Source of the DNA: Clostridium collagenovorans DSM 3089
GTDB lineage: Bacteria > Bacillota > Clostridia > Clostridiales > Clostridiaceae
Assembly: GCF_900130005.1 (NCBI RefSeq)
Contig: NZ_FQXP01000003.1
Location: 186,001-250,000 of the forward strand
Length of the DNA stretch: 64,000 nucleotides
Reading direction: 5' to 3'
In this document: piece by piece, positions 1-7,901 of the stretch
Position numbering within the stretch: position 1 is the stretch's first letter
How the letters are laid out: each line of letters opens with the position of its first letter
Notes under the pieces: generated by a model
What the model was told of the DNA's origin: nothing
The model's input: the letters and a program-made list of their open reading frames with translations, nothing else
Database searches by the model: none
Program-made: the position numbers and the translations under genes

Positions 1-1203
1 CATATAAAGAATGGTGTAATTACAAAGATTTCAACTAGTGGCTTAAGGGGAAAACTAGCAGAAGAAATTTCTAATGGACTAATGGAAGAACCAGTAATCA
101 TAAGATCCCATGGAGGAAGAGCTAGGGCTATTGAAAATGGAGACATAAAAATAGATGTAGCCTTTTTAGGTGCACCTTCCTGTGATGAATATGGAAATGC
201 AAGTGGTTCAAGAGGAAAAGGTAACTGTGGTTCCTTAGGGTATGCGAAAATTGATGCACTTTATGCAGATAAAGTTGTAATAATCACAGACTCTTTAGTT
301 GAATTTCCTAATATGCCTGCAAGCATATTACAAAATAATGTAGATTATGTTGTTCAGGTTAATAGCATAGGGGATCCTGCTGGTATAGCTTCAGGAGCTA
401 CAAGATATACTAAAAATCCAAAGGAATTATTAATTGCGGAGTATTGTAGCAAAGTTATAACTAACTCTGGATATTTTAAAGATGGCTTCTCTTTTCAAAC
501 AGGTACAGGTGGGTCATCCTTAGCTGTAAGTAGATTTTTAAGAGAAGAGATGAAAAAGCAAGAGATAAAAGCAAGTTTTGCCTTGGGAGGAATAACAAAA
601 CCAATGGTAGAAATGCTTGAAGAGGGACTGATAAAAAATATATTTGATGTACAGGGATTTGATTTAAGTGCAGTAAACTCAATAGATAAAAATTTAATGC
701 ATCATGAAATAGACTCCTCTTTTTATGCAAATCCTCATAATAAGGGATGTATTGCTAATAAGCTGGATGTAGTAGTCCTGTCAGCACTAGAAATTGATAC
801 AGATTTTAATGTAAATGTTATAACTGGCTCAGATGGAGTGGTTAGAGGTGCATCAGGTGGACATTGTGACACGGCTGCTTGTGCTAAGTTAACAGTAATA
901 GTTACTCCAACTATTAGAGGTAGAATACCATGTATAGTAGATGCTGTTAATACGGTTGTTACTCCAGGAGAAAGCATTGATGTATTAGTCACAGAATTGG
1001 GAATTGCAATCAATCCTAGAAGAAATGATTTAATTGAGAAATTTAAAGGAATAGATATTCCTATATACACAATTAATGAATTAAAAGAAAAGGTAGAAAG
1101 CATTGTTGGTATTCCAGATAATATTCAATATGATGATAAGGTAGTAGCTATTGTTGAATATAGGGATGGAAGTATTATTGATGTTATAAAAAAAGTTAAA
1201 TAA
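1..1203 (+). CDS. citF: Citrate lyase alpha subunit (5' end outside window)
   Basis: CitF is the citrate:acetyl-ACP transferase subunit of citrate lyase, which opens fermentative citrate breakdown to acetate and oxaloacetate. The frame is open from base 1 with no stop, so the gene begins upstream; about 400 of the roughly 510 residues usual for the family are present. The C-terminal stretch GGHCDTAACAKLTVIV followed by RGRIPCIVD is characteristic of CitF. The internal ATG at 82 has no ribosome binding site and lies in conserved sequence, so it is not the start. The other cit genes presumably lie left of the window. A long hairpin at 1319-1422 probably ends the transcript. Confidence 0.93.
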   Translation, partial: HIKNGVITKISTSGLRGKLAEEISNGLMEEPVIIRSHGGRARAIENGDIKIDVAFLGAPSCDEYGNASGSRGKGNCGSLGYAKIDALYADKVVIITDSLVEFPNMPASILQNNVDYVVQVNSIGDPAGIASGATRYTKNPKELLIAEYCSKVITNSGYFKDGFSFQTGTGGSSLAVSRFLREEMKKQEIKASFALGGITKPMVEMLEEGLIKNIFDVQGFDLSAVNSIDKNLMHHEIDSSFYANPHNKGCIANKLDVVVLSALEIDTDFNVNVITGSDGVVRGASGGHCDTAACAKLTVIVTPTIRGRIPCIVDAVNTVVTPGESIDVLVTELGIAINPRRNDLIEKFKGIDIPIYTINELKEKVESIVGIPDNIQYDDKVVAIVEYRDGSIIDVIKKVK

Positions 1204-1318
1204 AGACAAAGGTTAAATAATTTTCTTAATGATTTTATATGTAACTTTCAATTCATAAAAAATATAAGAAATATTTAACTTTGTAAAGTGTTTTATAAAG
1301 TATATTAATTTAACGATA

Positions 1319-1422
1319 GGAAACTGTGGTAATAAATAAGTTATATATGGGGATATTGATTGCAAATTTTAAATTGGCAAAATATAAAACCTATAGATGA
1401 TTTAGTGCTACAGTTTCTTTTT
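1319..1422 (+). terminator. Long-loop hairpin downstream of citF (hairpin family B, copy 1)
   Basis: GAAACTGTGGTA near 1320 pairs with a TGCTACAGTTTC arm near 1407, followed by a T-rich run. The loop holds an inner near-palindrome (about 1360-1382, TTGCAAATTTTAAATT then GGCAAAA) that recurs almost base for base at 7716-7738. It is probably a terminator for citF. The rest of 1204-1487 shows no supported gene. Confidence 0.5.
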
Positions 1423-1487
1423 ACATAAGGTAAAAGTAATTAAAGACATAAGGATCTAACAAGAATATTTAACATATAAAGTTAATA

Positions 1488-1535
1488 GCATTTGACAATA
1501 ACTAATGATGGTATTATTATATAATTAGCAAATGC
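1488..1535 (+). promoter_or_regulatory. Promoter of the mrp cluster with flanking inverted repeat
   Basis: TTGACA at 1492-1497 is followed after 17 bp by TATTAT at 1515-1520. The promoter is bracketed by an exact inverted repeat, GCATTTG at 1488-1494 and CAAATGC at 1529-1535, which could be an operator. The promoter call is good; the operator is inference. Confidence 0.5.
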
Positions 1536-1557
1536 CAATAATTAAGGAGTGGATTTT

Positions 1558-2394
1558 ATGTCAAATTGTAGTACATGCCCTTCAAATAATGGGTGCACTA
1601 AGGATAAAACTGAATGTATGATTGAAAATAATCCTATGAATAACATTAAGAATGTTATAGGAGTTATGAGTGGTAAAGGTGGAGTGGGAAAATCTACTAT
1701 ATCTACTATGATTGCAAGAGGATTAAAGGATTTAGGCTATAGTGTAGGAATTTTAGATGCAGATATAACAGGACCAAGTATACCAAGATTAATGGGTTTA
1801 CAAAATAAAAGAGCTGATGGAACTGATTATATGATATATCCTTTAGAAAGTGATGATGGAATAAAAGTTATTTCATTAAACTCTTTAATAGAGGATGAGA
1901 ATCAGCCTGTAATCTGGAGAGGGCCAGTAATTGCAGGAATGGTAAAACAATTTTGGACAGACGTACTTTGGGAGGAGTTAGATTATTTGATAATAGATAT
2001 GCCTCCAGGAACAGGGGATGTAGCTTTAACAGTTATGCAATCAATTCCTATAGATGGGTTAGTTATGGTATCAGTACCTCAAGATTTAGTTTCTATGATT
2101 GTTACGAAGGCAATAAATATGGCCAATAAAATGGATGTAAAGGTTTTAGGTATAATTGAAAATATGAGTTATATACTTTGTCCTGATTGCAATAAAAAAA
2201 TAAAATTATTCAATGAAAGTAATTTAGAGGATTTTACAAAGGTAAGTAATATTAAGCTTTTAGGTGAATTACCTATGGTAAGTGAAATATGTAATTTATC
2301 TAATAATGGATATAATTCTTCCAAGGAAACTTTAAATACATTATTCAGCCCTATAGTACAAAATGTATTATCAGCTTTAAATGAAGTTAAATAA
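1558..2394 (+). CDS. Mrp/NBP35-family P-loop ATPase, iron-sulfur carrier
   Basis: This is a cytoplasmic Mrp/ApbC/NBP35-family ATPase of 278 aa, thought in this family to carry and transfer Fe-S clusters. The deviant Walker A GKGGVGKST is at residues 39-47. An N-terminal cysteine group (C4, C7, C13, C20) resembles the NBP35 cluster site, and a CPDC pair (C208, C211) matches the C-terminal bridging-cluster motif. AAGGAG at 1544-1549 lies 8 bp before ATG 1558, so this start is preferred over the GTG at 1549. It heads a cluster with two overlapping small genes, and neighbours such as DUF134 are typical for Mrp proteins in clostridia. Confidence 0.9.
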   Translation: MSNCSTCPSNNGCTKDKTECMIENNPMNNIKNVIGVMSGKGGVGKSTISTMIARGLKDLGYSVGILDADITGPSIPRLMGLQNKRADGTDYMIYPLESDDGIKVISLNSLIEDENQPVIWRGPVIAGMVKQFWTDVLWEELDYLIIDMPPGTGDVALTVMQSIPIDGLVMVSVPQDLVSMIVTKAINMANKMDVKVLGIIENMSYILCPDCNKKIKLFNESNLEDFTKVSNIKLLGELPMVSEICNLSNNGYNSSKETLNTLFSPIVQNVLSALNEVK

Positions 2395-2599
2395 TAAAGG
2401 CTTTAGGAAAAAACCTATTCATATACATTTTAAATGTAATAAGTGTAATAGTATAATAGATATAGATTACAAGAATTTAGTATTAGAATATTTAAAGTTA
2501 AATACTTTTATTGAAAAAGAGAATGGGTTATTAATTTATGATGAAGAAATAATGCTAAATGGAGTATGTCATAAATGTATGGAGGATAGCAATGCCTAG
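2381..2599 (+). CDS. Stand-alone Fur-type C-terminal metal/dimerisation domain, 72 aa
   Basis: The protein has HIHFKCNKC, then IIDID, then GVCHKC near the C terminus. This matches the C-terminal half of Fur/PerR: the Fur protein in this same window (60524-60979) has HHHLICNNC, VIEVE and GLCDEC in the same order and similar spacing. The N-terminal winged helix is absent, and the upstream DNA is the mrp gene, so this is not a Fur gene broken by a local frameshift. The start overlaps the mrp end by 14 bp and the 3' end overlaps the DUF134 gene by 8 bp, suggesting translational coupling; no good SD precedes the ATG. Function unknown; metal binding or heterodimerisation with a Fur protein is inference. 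Confidence 0.7.
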   Translation: MKLNNKGFRKKPIHIHFKCNKCNSIIDIDYKNLVLEYLKLNTFIEKENGLLIYDEEIMLNGVCHKCMEDSNA

Positions 2600-3035
2600 A
2601 CCAACTAAATTTAGAAAAGTAGAGTTTTTTCCGGAGAGTAATTATTTTGTGCCAATAGGAAAAGCAAAATGTGAGCTTCAAGAAGTTGTATTAAAAGTAG
2701 AAGAGCTGGAGGCTATGAGGTTAAAGGATATAGAAGACTTAAATCAAGAGCAATGTGCTGAGAACATGCAAGTATCAAGACAAACCTTTCAAAATATTAT
2801 TGATAGTGCTAGAAAAAAGGTTGCAATTGCACTTACAGAAGGAAAAGCAATCAATATAAGTGGAGGTCATTATACAACCAATCATTGCAAATTTAAATGT
2901 ATGGACTGTGATAACGAATATAACATAAAATATGAACAAGATAAGTCATCTTGCCCTAAATGTGGTTCTCATAATGTAATATGTAGTAAGAAAGCAAAGT
3001 TTTGTGGTAAGTGGTGCAATGATAAAAGAATATAA
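2592..3035 (+). CDS. DUF134 family helix-turn-helix protein with zinc-ribbon tail
   Basis: 147 aa. It starts MPRPTKFRKVEFFP, the typical opening of the DUF134/COG1342 family of predicted DNA-binding proteins. A sigma-factor-like helix-turn-helix occupies roughly residues 35-75 (EAMRLKDIEDLNQEQCAENM region). A cysteine-rich tail with CxxC pairs (CMDC, CPKC) follows. GGAGG at 2581-2585 lies 6 bp before ATG 2592, which decides the start against the ATG at 2559. The family often sits beside Mrp and NifX-like genes, so a role in sensing metal or Fe-S status is plausible but unproven. Confidence 0.85.
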   Translation: MPRPTKFRKVEFFPESNYFVPIGKAKCELQEVVLKVEELEAMRLKDIEDLNQEQCAENMQVSRQTFQNIIDSARKKVAIALTEGKAINISGGHYTTNHCKFKCMDCDNEYNIKYEQDKSSCPKCGSHNVICSKKAKFCGKWCNDKRI

Positions 3036-3100
3036 GGTATTAATATATCATATTAATTTAGTATAATAAAAAAATCTTATTATATTAGGGAGCTGTGAAT

Positions 3101-3589
3101 ATGAGAGAGAATGGTAATATTTGCTGTAATGATAAAAAAGAGAGAGTTAAAAGAGTAGAGAAAAATCAAATTTGTGCAATATGCGGTAAGAAGGGACAAG
3201 GTGTTTTAGAAGCAACAGTAAAGAATTTAATAAAAGATGAATTTAAATATAAGATTAAAGAAAAAGTATATTACTTATGCATGGATAAGAACTGTGAAGT
3301 AGCATATTATGACGTATATGGTGAGTATATAAAAGCTAATGAGTTAAAAGTTCCACTTTGGTTTAAAGATGGAGCAAATCCTAAGTATATTTGTTATTGT
3401 AATTATGTTACTGAGGAAGATATAGTAGATGCAGTTGTAAATAAGGGAGCTAAGGATATAAAAGAAGTAGCAGAAATTACTGGAGCTATGAAGAATGGCA
3501 ATTGTAAAATGAATAATCCCTTAGGAAAATGCTGTGGTCCATTAATTAAAGAGATTATAAAAAGAGAGTTGGAGTTAAAAAAGAAATAA
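3101..3589 (+). CDS. CopZ-like / Csac_0668-type 2Fe-2S binding protein
   Basis: 162 aa, soluble and Cys-rich. An N-terminal zinc-binding segment (CAICGKKGQGV, later YYLCMDKNCEVAYY) is followed by a BFD-like [2Fe-2S] domain with YICYCNYVTEEDIVDAV and a closing GKCCGPLI. This order matches the N-terminal part of archaeal CopZ and the Csac_0668 (seleno)protein family. Here the variable position is an ordinary cysteine codon, with no in-frame TGA. AGGGAG at 3087-3092 fits ATG 3101 (8 bp) better than the GTG at 3095 (2 bp). It ends the metal-protein cluster and is followed by a strong terminator. Confidence 0.75.
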   Translation: MRENGNICCNDKKERVKRVEKNQICAICGKKGQGVLEATVKNLIKDEFKYKIKEKVYYLCMDKNCEVAYYDVYGEYIKANELKVPLWFKDGANPKYICYCNYVTEEDIVDAVVNKGAKDIKEVAEITGAMKNGNCKMNNPLGKCCGPLIKEIIKRELELKKK

Positions 3590-3599
3590 TATTTAAAGG

Positions 3600-3660
3600 T
3601 CTATTTTCTATAAATATAAATTTAGAGGTAATTTAAGTTTATAGAAAATAGATTTTTTTA
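3600..3660 (+). terminator. Rho-independent terminator of the mrp cluster
   Basis: TCTATTTTCTATAAA at 3600-3614 is complementary to TTTATAGAAAATAGA at 3638-3652, followed by a T run. Confidence 0.85.
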
Positions 3661-3811
3661 TTTATATATAGATATAAGTAATAGAGATTTCAAGTAATTC
3701 TTCTTAGAATATTTATAGCTAACTTGGACTATGCAATGAAATTAGTTATGAAAATAAATGAAAACTTAAATATATTTTTATTGGTAAAAAAAGTAAAAAA
3801 TAATACGAAAC

Positions 3812-3868
3812 ATATTGTAAACCTTGAATTTATATTGGGTTGACAATATGCTTTTTTTATTATACAAT
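3812..3868 (+). promoter_or_regulatory. BirA operator and sigma-A promoter of the biotin operon
   Basis: ATATTGTAAACC at 3812-3823 and GGTTGACAATAT at 3838-3849 form an inverted repeat spaced by 14 bp, the form of the firmicute biotin-repressor BirA site. Its right arm contains the -35 box TTGACA (3840-3845), followed after 17 bp by TACAAT (3863-3868). Bound BirA would therefore block RNA polymerase directly. The remaining 3661-3811 shows no gene. Confidence 0.88.
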
Positions 3869-3942
3869 CAAAAACATAAAATATCCAGTATATTTATAAT
3901 CTATAGTTTGTAAGTAAAAATATATTTAGGAGAAGACTTTAA

Positions 3943-4509
3943 ATGGTAGAAACAAGTAAAAAGTATAATACAAAATCACTTATTATGTGTTCTATATTTG
4001 TGGCACTTATTTCTATTGGAGCATTTATAAAAATACCCATTCCTGTAGTTCCGTTTACATTGCAATTATTGTTTACTACTTTAGCAGGGGTAATATTAGG
4101 ATCTAGATTAGGAGCGATTTCAGTTTTACTTTATATAATTTTAGGGTTAATAGGAATACCTATATTTACCAATGGTGGCGGTATTGGATATGTACTTCAG
4201 CCTACCTTTGGATATCTTATTGGTTTTTCTATTGGAACTTATTTAACTGGACTTATAGTGGAAAAATCAGAAAAAATTACAGTTAAGTCTTTAATGATAG
4301 CTAACTTTATAGGATTAGCTGCTGTTTATATAATTGGAATGATTTATTATTACATTGTTGCTAATACTTTTACGAATTCCCCTATAGGAGTTTGGTCTTT
4401 AATATTGTACTGCTTTATATTGGCGGTTCCGGGAGATATAGTTATTTGTGTTGGAAGTGCATTTTTTTCTAAAAGGTTACTTAAGATTTTAAAGGGTGGT
4501 GTCAGGTAG
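3943..4509 (+). CDS. bioY: BioY, substrate-binding subunit of an ECF biotin transporter
   Basis: 188 aa integral membrane protein with about six hydrophobic segments. PIPVVPFTLQLLFTTLAGVILG is typical of BioY, and a glycine-rich YIILGLIGIPIFTNGGGIGYVLQPTFGYLIGF region follows. It binds biotin for import and usually works with shared ECF ATPases (EcfA/A'/T), which are not in this window. AGGAGA lies 9 bp before the ATG. It is the first gene of bioY-bioB-bioD-bioA under a BirA operator, so import and synthesis are repressed together when biotin is plentiful. Confidence 0.93.
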   Translation: MVETSKKYNTKSLIMCSIFVALISIGAFIKIPIPVVPFTLQLLFTTLAGVILGSRLGAISVLLYIILGLIGIPIFTNGGGIGYVLQPTFGYLIGFSIGTYLTGLIVEKSEKITVKSLMIANFIGLAAVYIIGMIYYYIVANTFTNSPIGVWSLILYCFILAVPGDIVICVGSAFFSKRLLKILKGGVR

Positions 4510-4510
4510 T

Positions 4511-5476
4511 ATGAGCTGTATAAAAGAATTAAAAGATAAGATTTTAAAAGGTTATGAAATTAATAGGGATGAAGCTATAAGGCTTGTCACTGCACCTTTA
4601 AAAGAATTATGTGAATCAGCTAATGAAATTAGAGAAAAACTTTGCGGTAATTCCTTTGATCTTTGTACTATTATTAATGGTAAAAGTGGAAGGTGCTCAG
4701 AGAATTGTAAGTTTTGTGCACAGTCTATACATTACAAAGTAAAAATAGATGAGTATCCAATTTTATGCTCAGATAAGATTTTGAAAGAAGCTATTTATAA
4801 TGAAAAACGTGGTATTTTAAGATATTCAATTGTTACTTCAGGAAGAAAACTTTCAAATAATGAATTTGAAAAGGTATATGAAAGCTATAAATTATTAAAG
4901 GAAAAAAGTGAAATTTCTCTTTGTGCGTCTCATGGTCTTTTATCCTTTGAGCAATTTGAAAAATTGAAAGAGGTGGGTGTTCTTAGATATCATAATAATT
5001 TAGAGAGTTCTAGAAGATATTTTAAAGAAATATGTACAACTCATAGTTATGATGAAAAGATTAATGCAATTAAGAATGCTCAGAAAGCAGGTTTGGAGGT
5101 TTGCAGTGGAGGAATAATGGGCATGGGAGAAACTATGGATCATAGGATTGATATGTTTTTAGAACTTAGAGAATTAGGAATTAAGTCAATTCCTATTAAC
5201 ATATTAAACCCTATAAAAGGAACACCCTTTGAAAATTTAGAGGTTCTTAAGAAAGAAGAAATATGTAGAATAGTTTCTATTTGCAGATTTATAGTACCTA
5301 GTGCTGCTATTAGATTAGCAGGAGGAAGAGGGCTTATGGATGACAAGGGAAAAGACGCTATAAAATCAGGTGCTAATGCTGCAATATCAGGCGATATGCT
5401 TACCACAGCAGGAATAAGTATAGAAGAAGATATGAAAATGATAAAAAGCTTGAATTTTGAGGTGAAGAGAATATGA
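4511..5476 (+). CDS. bioB: Biotin synthase (radical SAM)
   Basis: 321 aa. BioB inserts sulfur into dethiobiotin to form biotin, using a [4Fe-4S] cluster with SAM and an auxiliary Fe-S cluster. The radical-SAM motif CSENCKFC gives C62, C66 and C69. Later conserved stretches include SGGIMGMGET and NILNPIKGTPFE, and RLAGGRG near the C terminus. ATG 4511 lies just past the bioY stop, with AGGGTGGTG upstream; the GTG at 4496 inside bioY is less likely. The 3' end overlaps bioD by an ATGA junction. Confidence 0.95.
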   Translation: MSCIKELKDKILKGYEINRDEAIRLVTAPLKELCESANEIREKLCGNSFDLCTIINGKSGRCSENCKFCAQSIHYKVKIDEYPILCSDKILKEAIYNEKRGILRYSIVTSGRKLSNNEFEKVYESYKLLKEKSEISLCASHGLLSFEQFEKLKEVGVLRYHNNLESSRRYFKEICTTHSYDEKINAIKNAQKAGLEVCSGGIMGMGETMDHRIDMFLELRELGIKSIPINILNPIKGTPFENLEVLKKEEICRIVSICRFIVPSAAIRLAGGRGLMDDKGKDAIKSGANAAISGDMLTTAGISIEEDMKMIKSLNFEVKRI

Positions 5477-6159
5477 GTAAGGGTATATTTATTACAGCTA
5501 CGGGTACGGATATAGGTAAAACCTATATTACAGCTTTAATTGTAAAGTTACTTAGAGAGTCTTCAGTAAATGCAGGTTATTATAAAGCAGCACTTAGTGG
5601 TGCACAAAGACAAGGTGATAGTTTAGTACCAGGAGATTGTAAATTTGTTTGTGATGTTGCAAAACTTAATTTAAATCCTTGTGATTTAGTTTCATATGTA
5701 TATGAAACTGCTGTATCTCCACATTTAGCATCAGAAATAGAAGGAAATCCTGTGGAACTAGAATGTATTATTGAAGACTTTGAAAATATTGAATCAAAGT
5801 TTGATTATGTTGTAGTTGAAGGTAGCGGAGGAATAGTATGTCCTCTTAGGCTTAAGGATAAAACTATAATGCTAAAGGATGTTATTACAAGTTTAAATCT
5901 AGATATTATTATTGTAGCTTCAGCAGAATTAGGAACTATAAACAATGTAGTTTTAACTGTGGAGTATGCTAAAAATCATGACATTAATGTAAGAGGTATA
6001 ATTTTAAATAACTATGATGAAAAAAGCTTTTTACATAAAAATAATAAAAAGGTTATTGAGGATCTTACGAATATTCCTGTAATTTCATGTGTAGGAAAAG
6101 ATGAAAAAAATATTGAAATAGATATACATGGGTTATGTAGTTTATTTAAGGAGGTATAA
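5473..6159 (+). CDS. bioD: Dethiobiotin synthetase
   Basis: 228 aa. BioD closes the ureido ring of 7,8-diaminopelargonate with CO2 and ATP to make dethiobiotin. The P-loop variant GTDIGKT is at residues 11-17. The family's VVVEGSGGIVCPL segment and the adenine-side ASAELGTINNVVLTVE stretch follow. The start overlaps the bioB stop by 4 bp, so translation is probably coupled. The product feeds BioB directly. Confidence 0.95.
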   Translation: MSKGIFITATGTDIGKTYITALIVKLLRESSVNAGYYKAALSGAQRQGDSLVPGDCKFVCDVAKLNLNPCDLVSYVYETAVSPHLASEIEGNPVELECIIEDFENIESKFDYVVVEGSGGIVCPLRLKDKTIMLKDVITSLNLDIIIVASAELGTINNVVLTVEYAKNHDINVRGIILNNYDEKSFLHKNNKKVIEDLTNIPVISCVGKDEKNIEIDIHGLCSLFKEV

Positions 6160-6162
6160 AGC

Positions 6163-7503
6163 ATGGATTTTATAAAAAAGGACTTAGAACATATTTGGCA
6201 TCCTTGTTCTCAAATGAAAGATTATGAGGAGTTACCTCCTATAGTTGTGGATCATGCTAAAGACATGTATTTATATGATATAAATGGAAAGTCATATATG
6301 GATGTGGTTAGTTCATGGTGGTGTAATCTTTTAGGACACTGCAATCCCCGTATAAATGAAGCTCTTAAAAATCAAATTGATAAATTAGAGCATGTAATCT
6401 TTGCTAACTTTTCACATGTTCCAGCTATAAGTTTATGTGATAAGTTATCTAAGGTATTACCAAATGGATTAAATAAGTGTTTCTTTACAGATAACGGCTC
6501 CTCTGCCATAGAAGCAGCAATGAAAATGAGTTTTCAATATCATTATCAAACAGGTAAGGCTCATAAAAAAAGATTTATGGCCTTGTCAGATGCTTATCAT
6601 GGTGAAACTGTAGGTGCTTTATCGATGGGTGGAATGGACTTATACTCAGAAATTTATAAACCTATGCTTATGGACATTATTCATGTGGAAGCTCCTGACT
6701 GTTATAGATGTAAATATGGAAAGTGTAGAGAAAATTGTGATGCACAATGTTTTGAAGAAGCTGAAAGAGAGTTTGAGAAATACGGTGAGGAAACAAGTGC
6801 TTTCTTTGTGGAACCCTTAGTTCAAGGTGCGGCAGGTATGAGAATATATCCTTCTATATATTTAAAGAAACTAAGAAAGTTATGTGATAAGTACAATGTT
6901 CATATGATTGCAGATGAAATAGCAACGGGCTATGGAAGAACAGGAAAAATGTTTGCTTGTGATCATGCAGAGATTTCACCAGATATTATATGTCTTTCTA
7001 AAGGGTTAACTGGGGGATACATGCCTATGGCTTTAGCTGTTACAACAGACAAAATTTATAATGTTTTTTATGCTGATTATAATGAAGGTAAAGCTTTTAT
7101 GCATAGTCATACTTACAGTGGAAATCCTTTAGCTTGTGCTGCAGCTATAGAAGTTCTTAATATATTAGAAGAAGAGAAAATTTTAGAGACAGCAAAGGAA
7201 AATGCAACTTATTTTAATAATTTAATTTGTGATAAACTTAAAAATCATAAATATGTAGGAGAAATTAGAAGCATAGGATTGATAAATGCTATTGAATTAG
7301 TGGAAGATAAAAAGAATAAAAAATCCTTTGATTCTAAGAAAAGGTATGGATATGAAATTTATAAAAAAGCTTTAGAAAAGGGAATTTTATTAAGAACTCT
7401 TGGAGATATTATATATTTTAACCCACCATTAATTATGACTCGTGAAGAGATGGATATTGCTGTGGAAGTATGTGTGCAATGTATAAATGAAGTATTAAAG
7501 TAA
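6163..7503 (+). CDS. bioA: DAPA aminotransferase (7,8-diaminopelargonate synthase)
   Basis: 446 aa class-III aminotransferase. BioA converts 8-amino-7-oxononanoate (KAPA) to 7,8-diaminopelargonate using SAM as amino donor. HIWHPCSQMKDYEELPP opens the protein; the PLP lysine is K280 in LSKGLTGGYMP, with IADEIATGYGRTG before it. A cysteine group (C180, C183, C188, C192, C196) sits in a short insert and could bind metal. AAGGAGG precedes the ATG by 8 bp. The operon stops here: no bioF, bioC, bioH or bioW is present, so the KAPA source lies elsewhere or outside the cell. Confidence 0.95.
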   Translation: MDFIKKDLEHIWHPCSQMKDYEELPPIVVDHAKDMYLYDINGKSYMDVVSSWWCNLLGHCNPRINEALKNQIDKLEHVIFANFSHVPAISLCDKLSKVLPNGLNKCFFTDNGSSAIEAAMKMSFQYHYQTGKAHKKRFMALSDAYHGETVGALSMGGMDLYSEIYKPMLMDIIHVEAPDCYRCKYGKCRENCDAQCFEEAEREFEKYGEETSAFFVEPLVQGAAGMRIYPSIYLKKLRKLCDKYNVHMIADEIATGYGRTGKMFACDHAEISPDIICLSKGLTGGYMPMALAVTTDKIYNVFYADYNEGKAFMHSHTYSGNPLACAAAIEVLNILEEEKILETAKENATYFNNLICDKLKNHKYVGEIRSIGLINAIELVEDKKNKKSFDSKKRYGYEIYKKALEKGILLRTLGDIIYFNPPLIMTREEMDIAVEVCVQCINEVLK

Positions 7504-7674
7504 GTTAAGTGAGAAAAATCATATAAAAAATTTAAAATCAAAGAATGTAATAAGATATCCATAGTAGATTTTTTGAAATTTCATGATTTTTTTCAAAATA
7601 AATATACATATCCTTAAAAGGAAAAATTATTTATAAATTAAATTTAGCTTAGGGATTGTAATAAAATAAACTTT

Positions 7675-7777
7675 AAGAGACTATAAAATAAGAATTTTAC
7701 AAACTAGATACTGCTTTGCAAATTTTAAATTAGCAAAACATCTAGTAAGGTATTCTTAATTTAATAGTTTCTTTTTA
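7675..7777 (+). terminator. Long-loop hairpin (hairpin family B, copy 2)
   Basis: AAGAGACTATAAAATAAGAAT near 7675 is largely complementary to the ATTCTTAATTTAATAGTTTC arm near 7752, followed by a T-rich run. A second nested stem (ACTAGAT with ATCTAGT) flanks the same inner near-palindrome as the 1319-1422 element. It is probably the end of the biotin operon transcript. I see no gene in the rest of 7504-7901. Confidence 0.45.
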
Positions 7778-7901
7778 CTTTGAAGTTAATAGCATAATAA
7801 GAAAAATATGAAAAACATGTTTACGAAATATGAACATATATAGTAATATATTCTTAATATCATATTTTACGGTTTTACTTTAATAATTGGAGGGGGAATA
7901 A

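Noticed and set aside
3101..3589. Selenocysteine in the Csac_0668-like protein
   Set aside because: Some family members carry selenocysteine, but the C-terminal GKCCGP here uses normal cysteine codons and there is no in-frame TGA.
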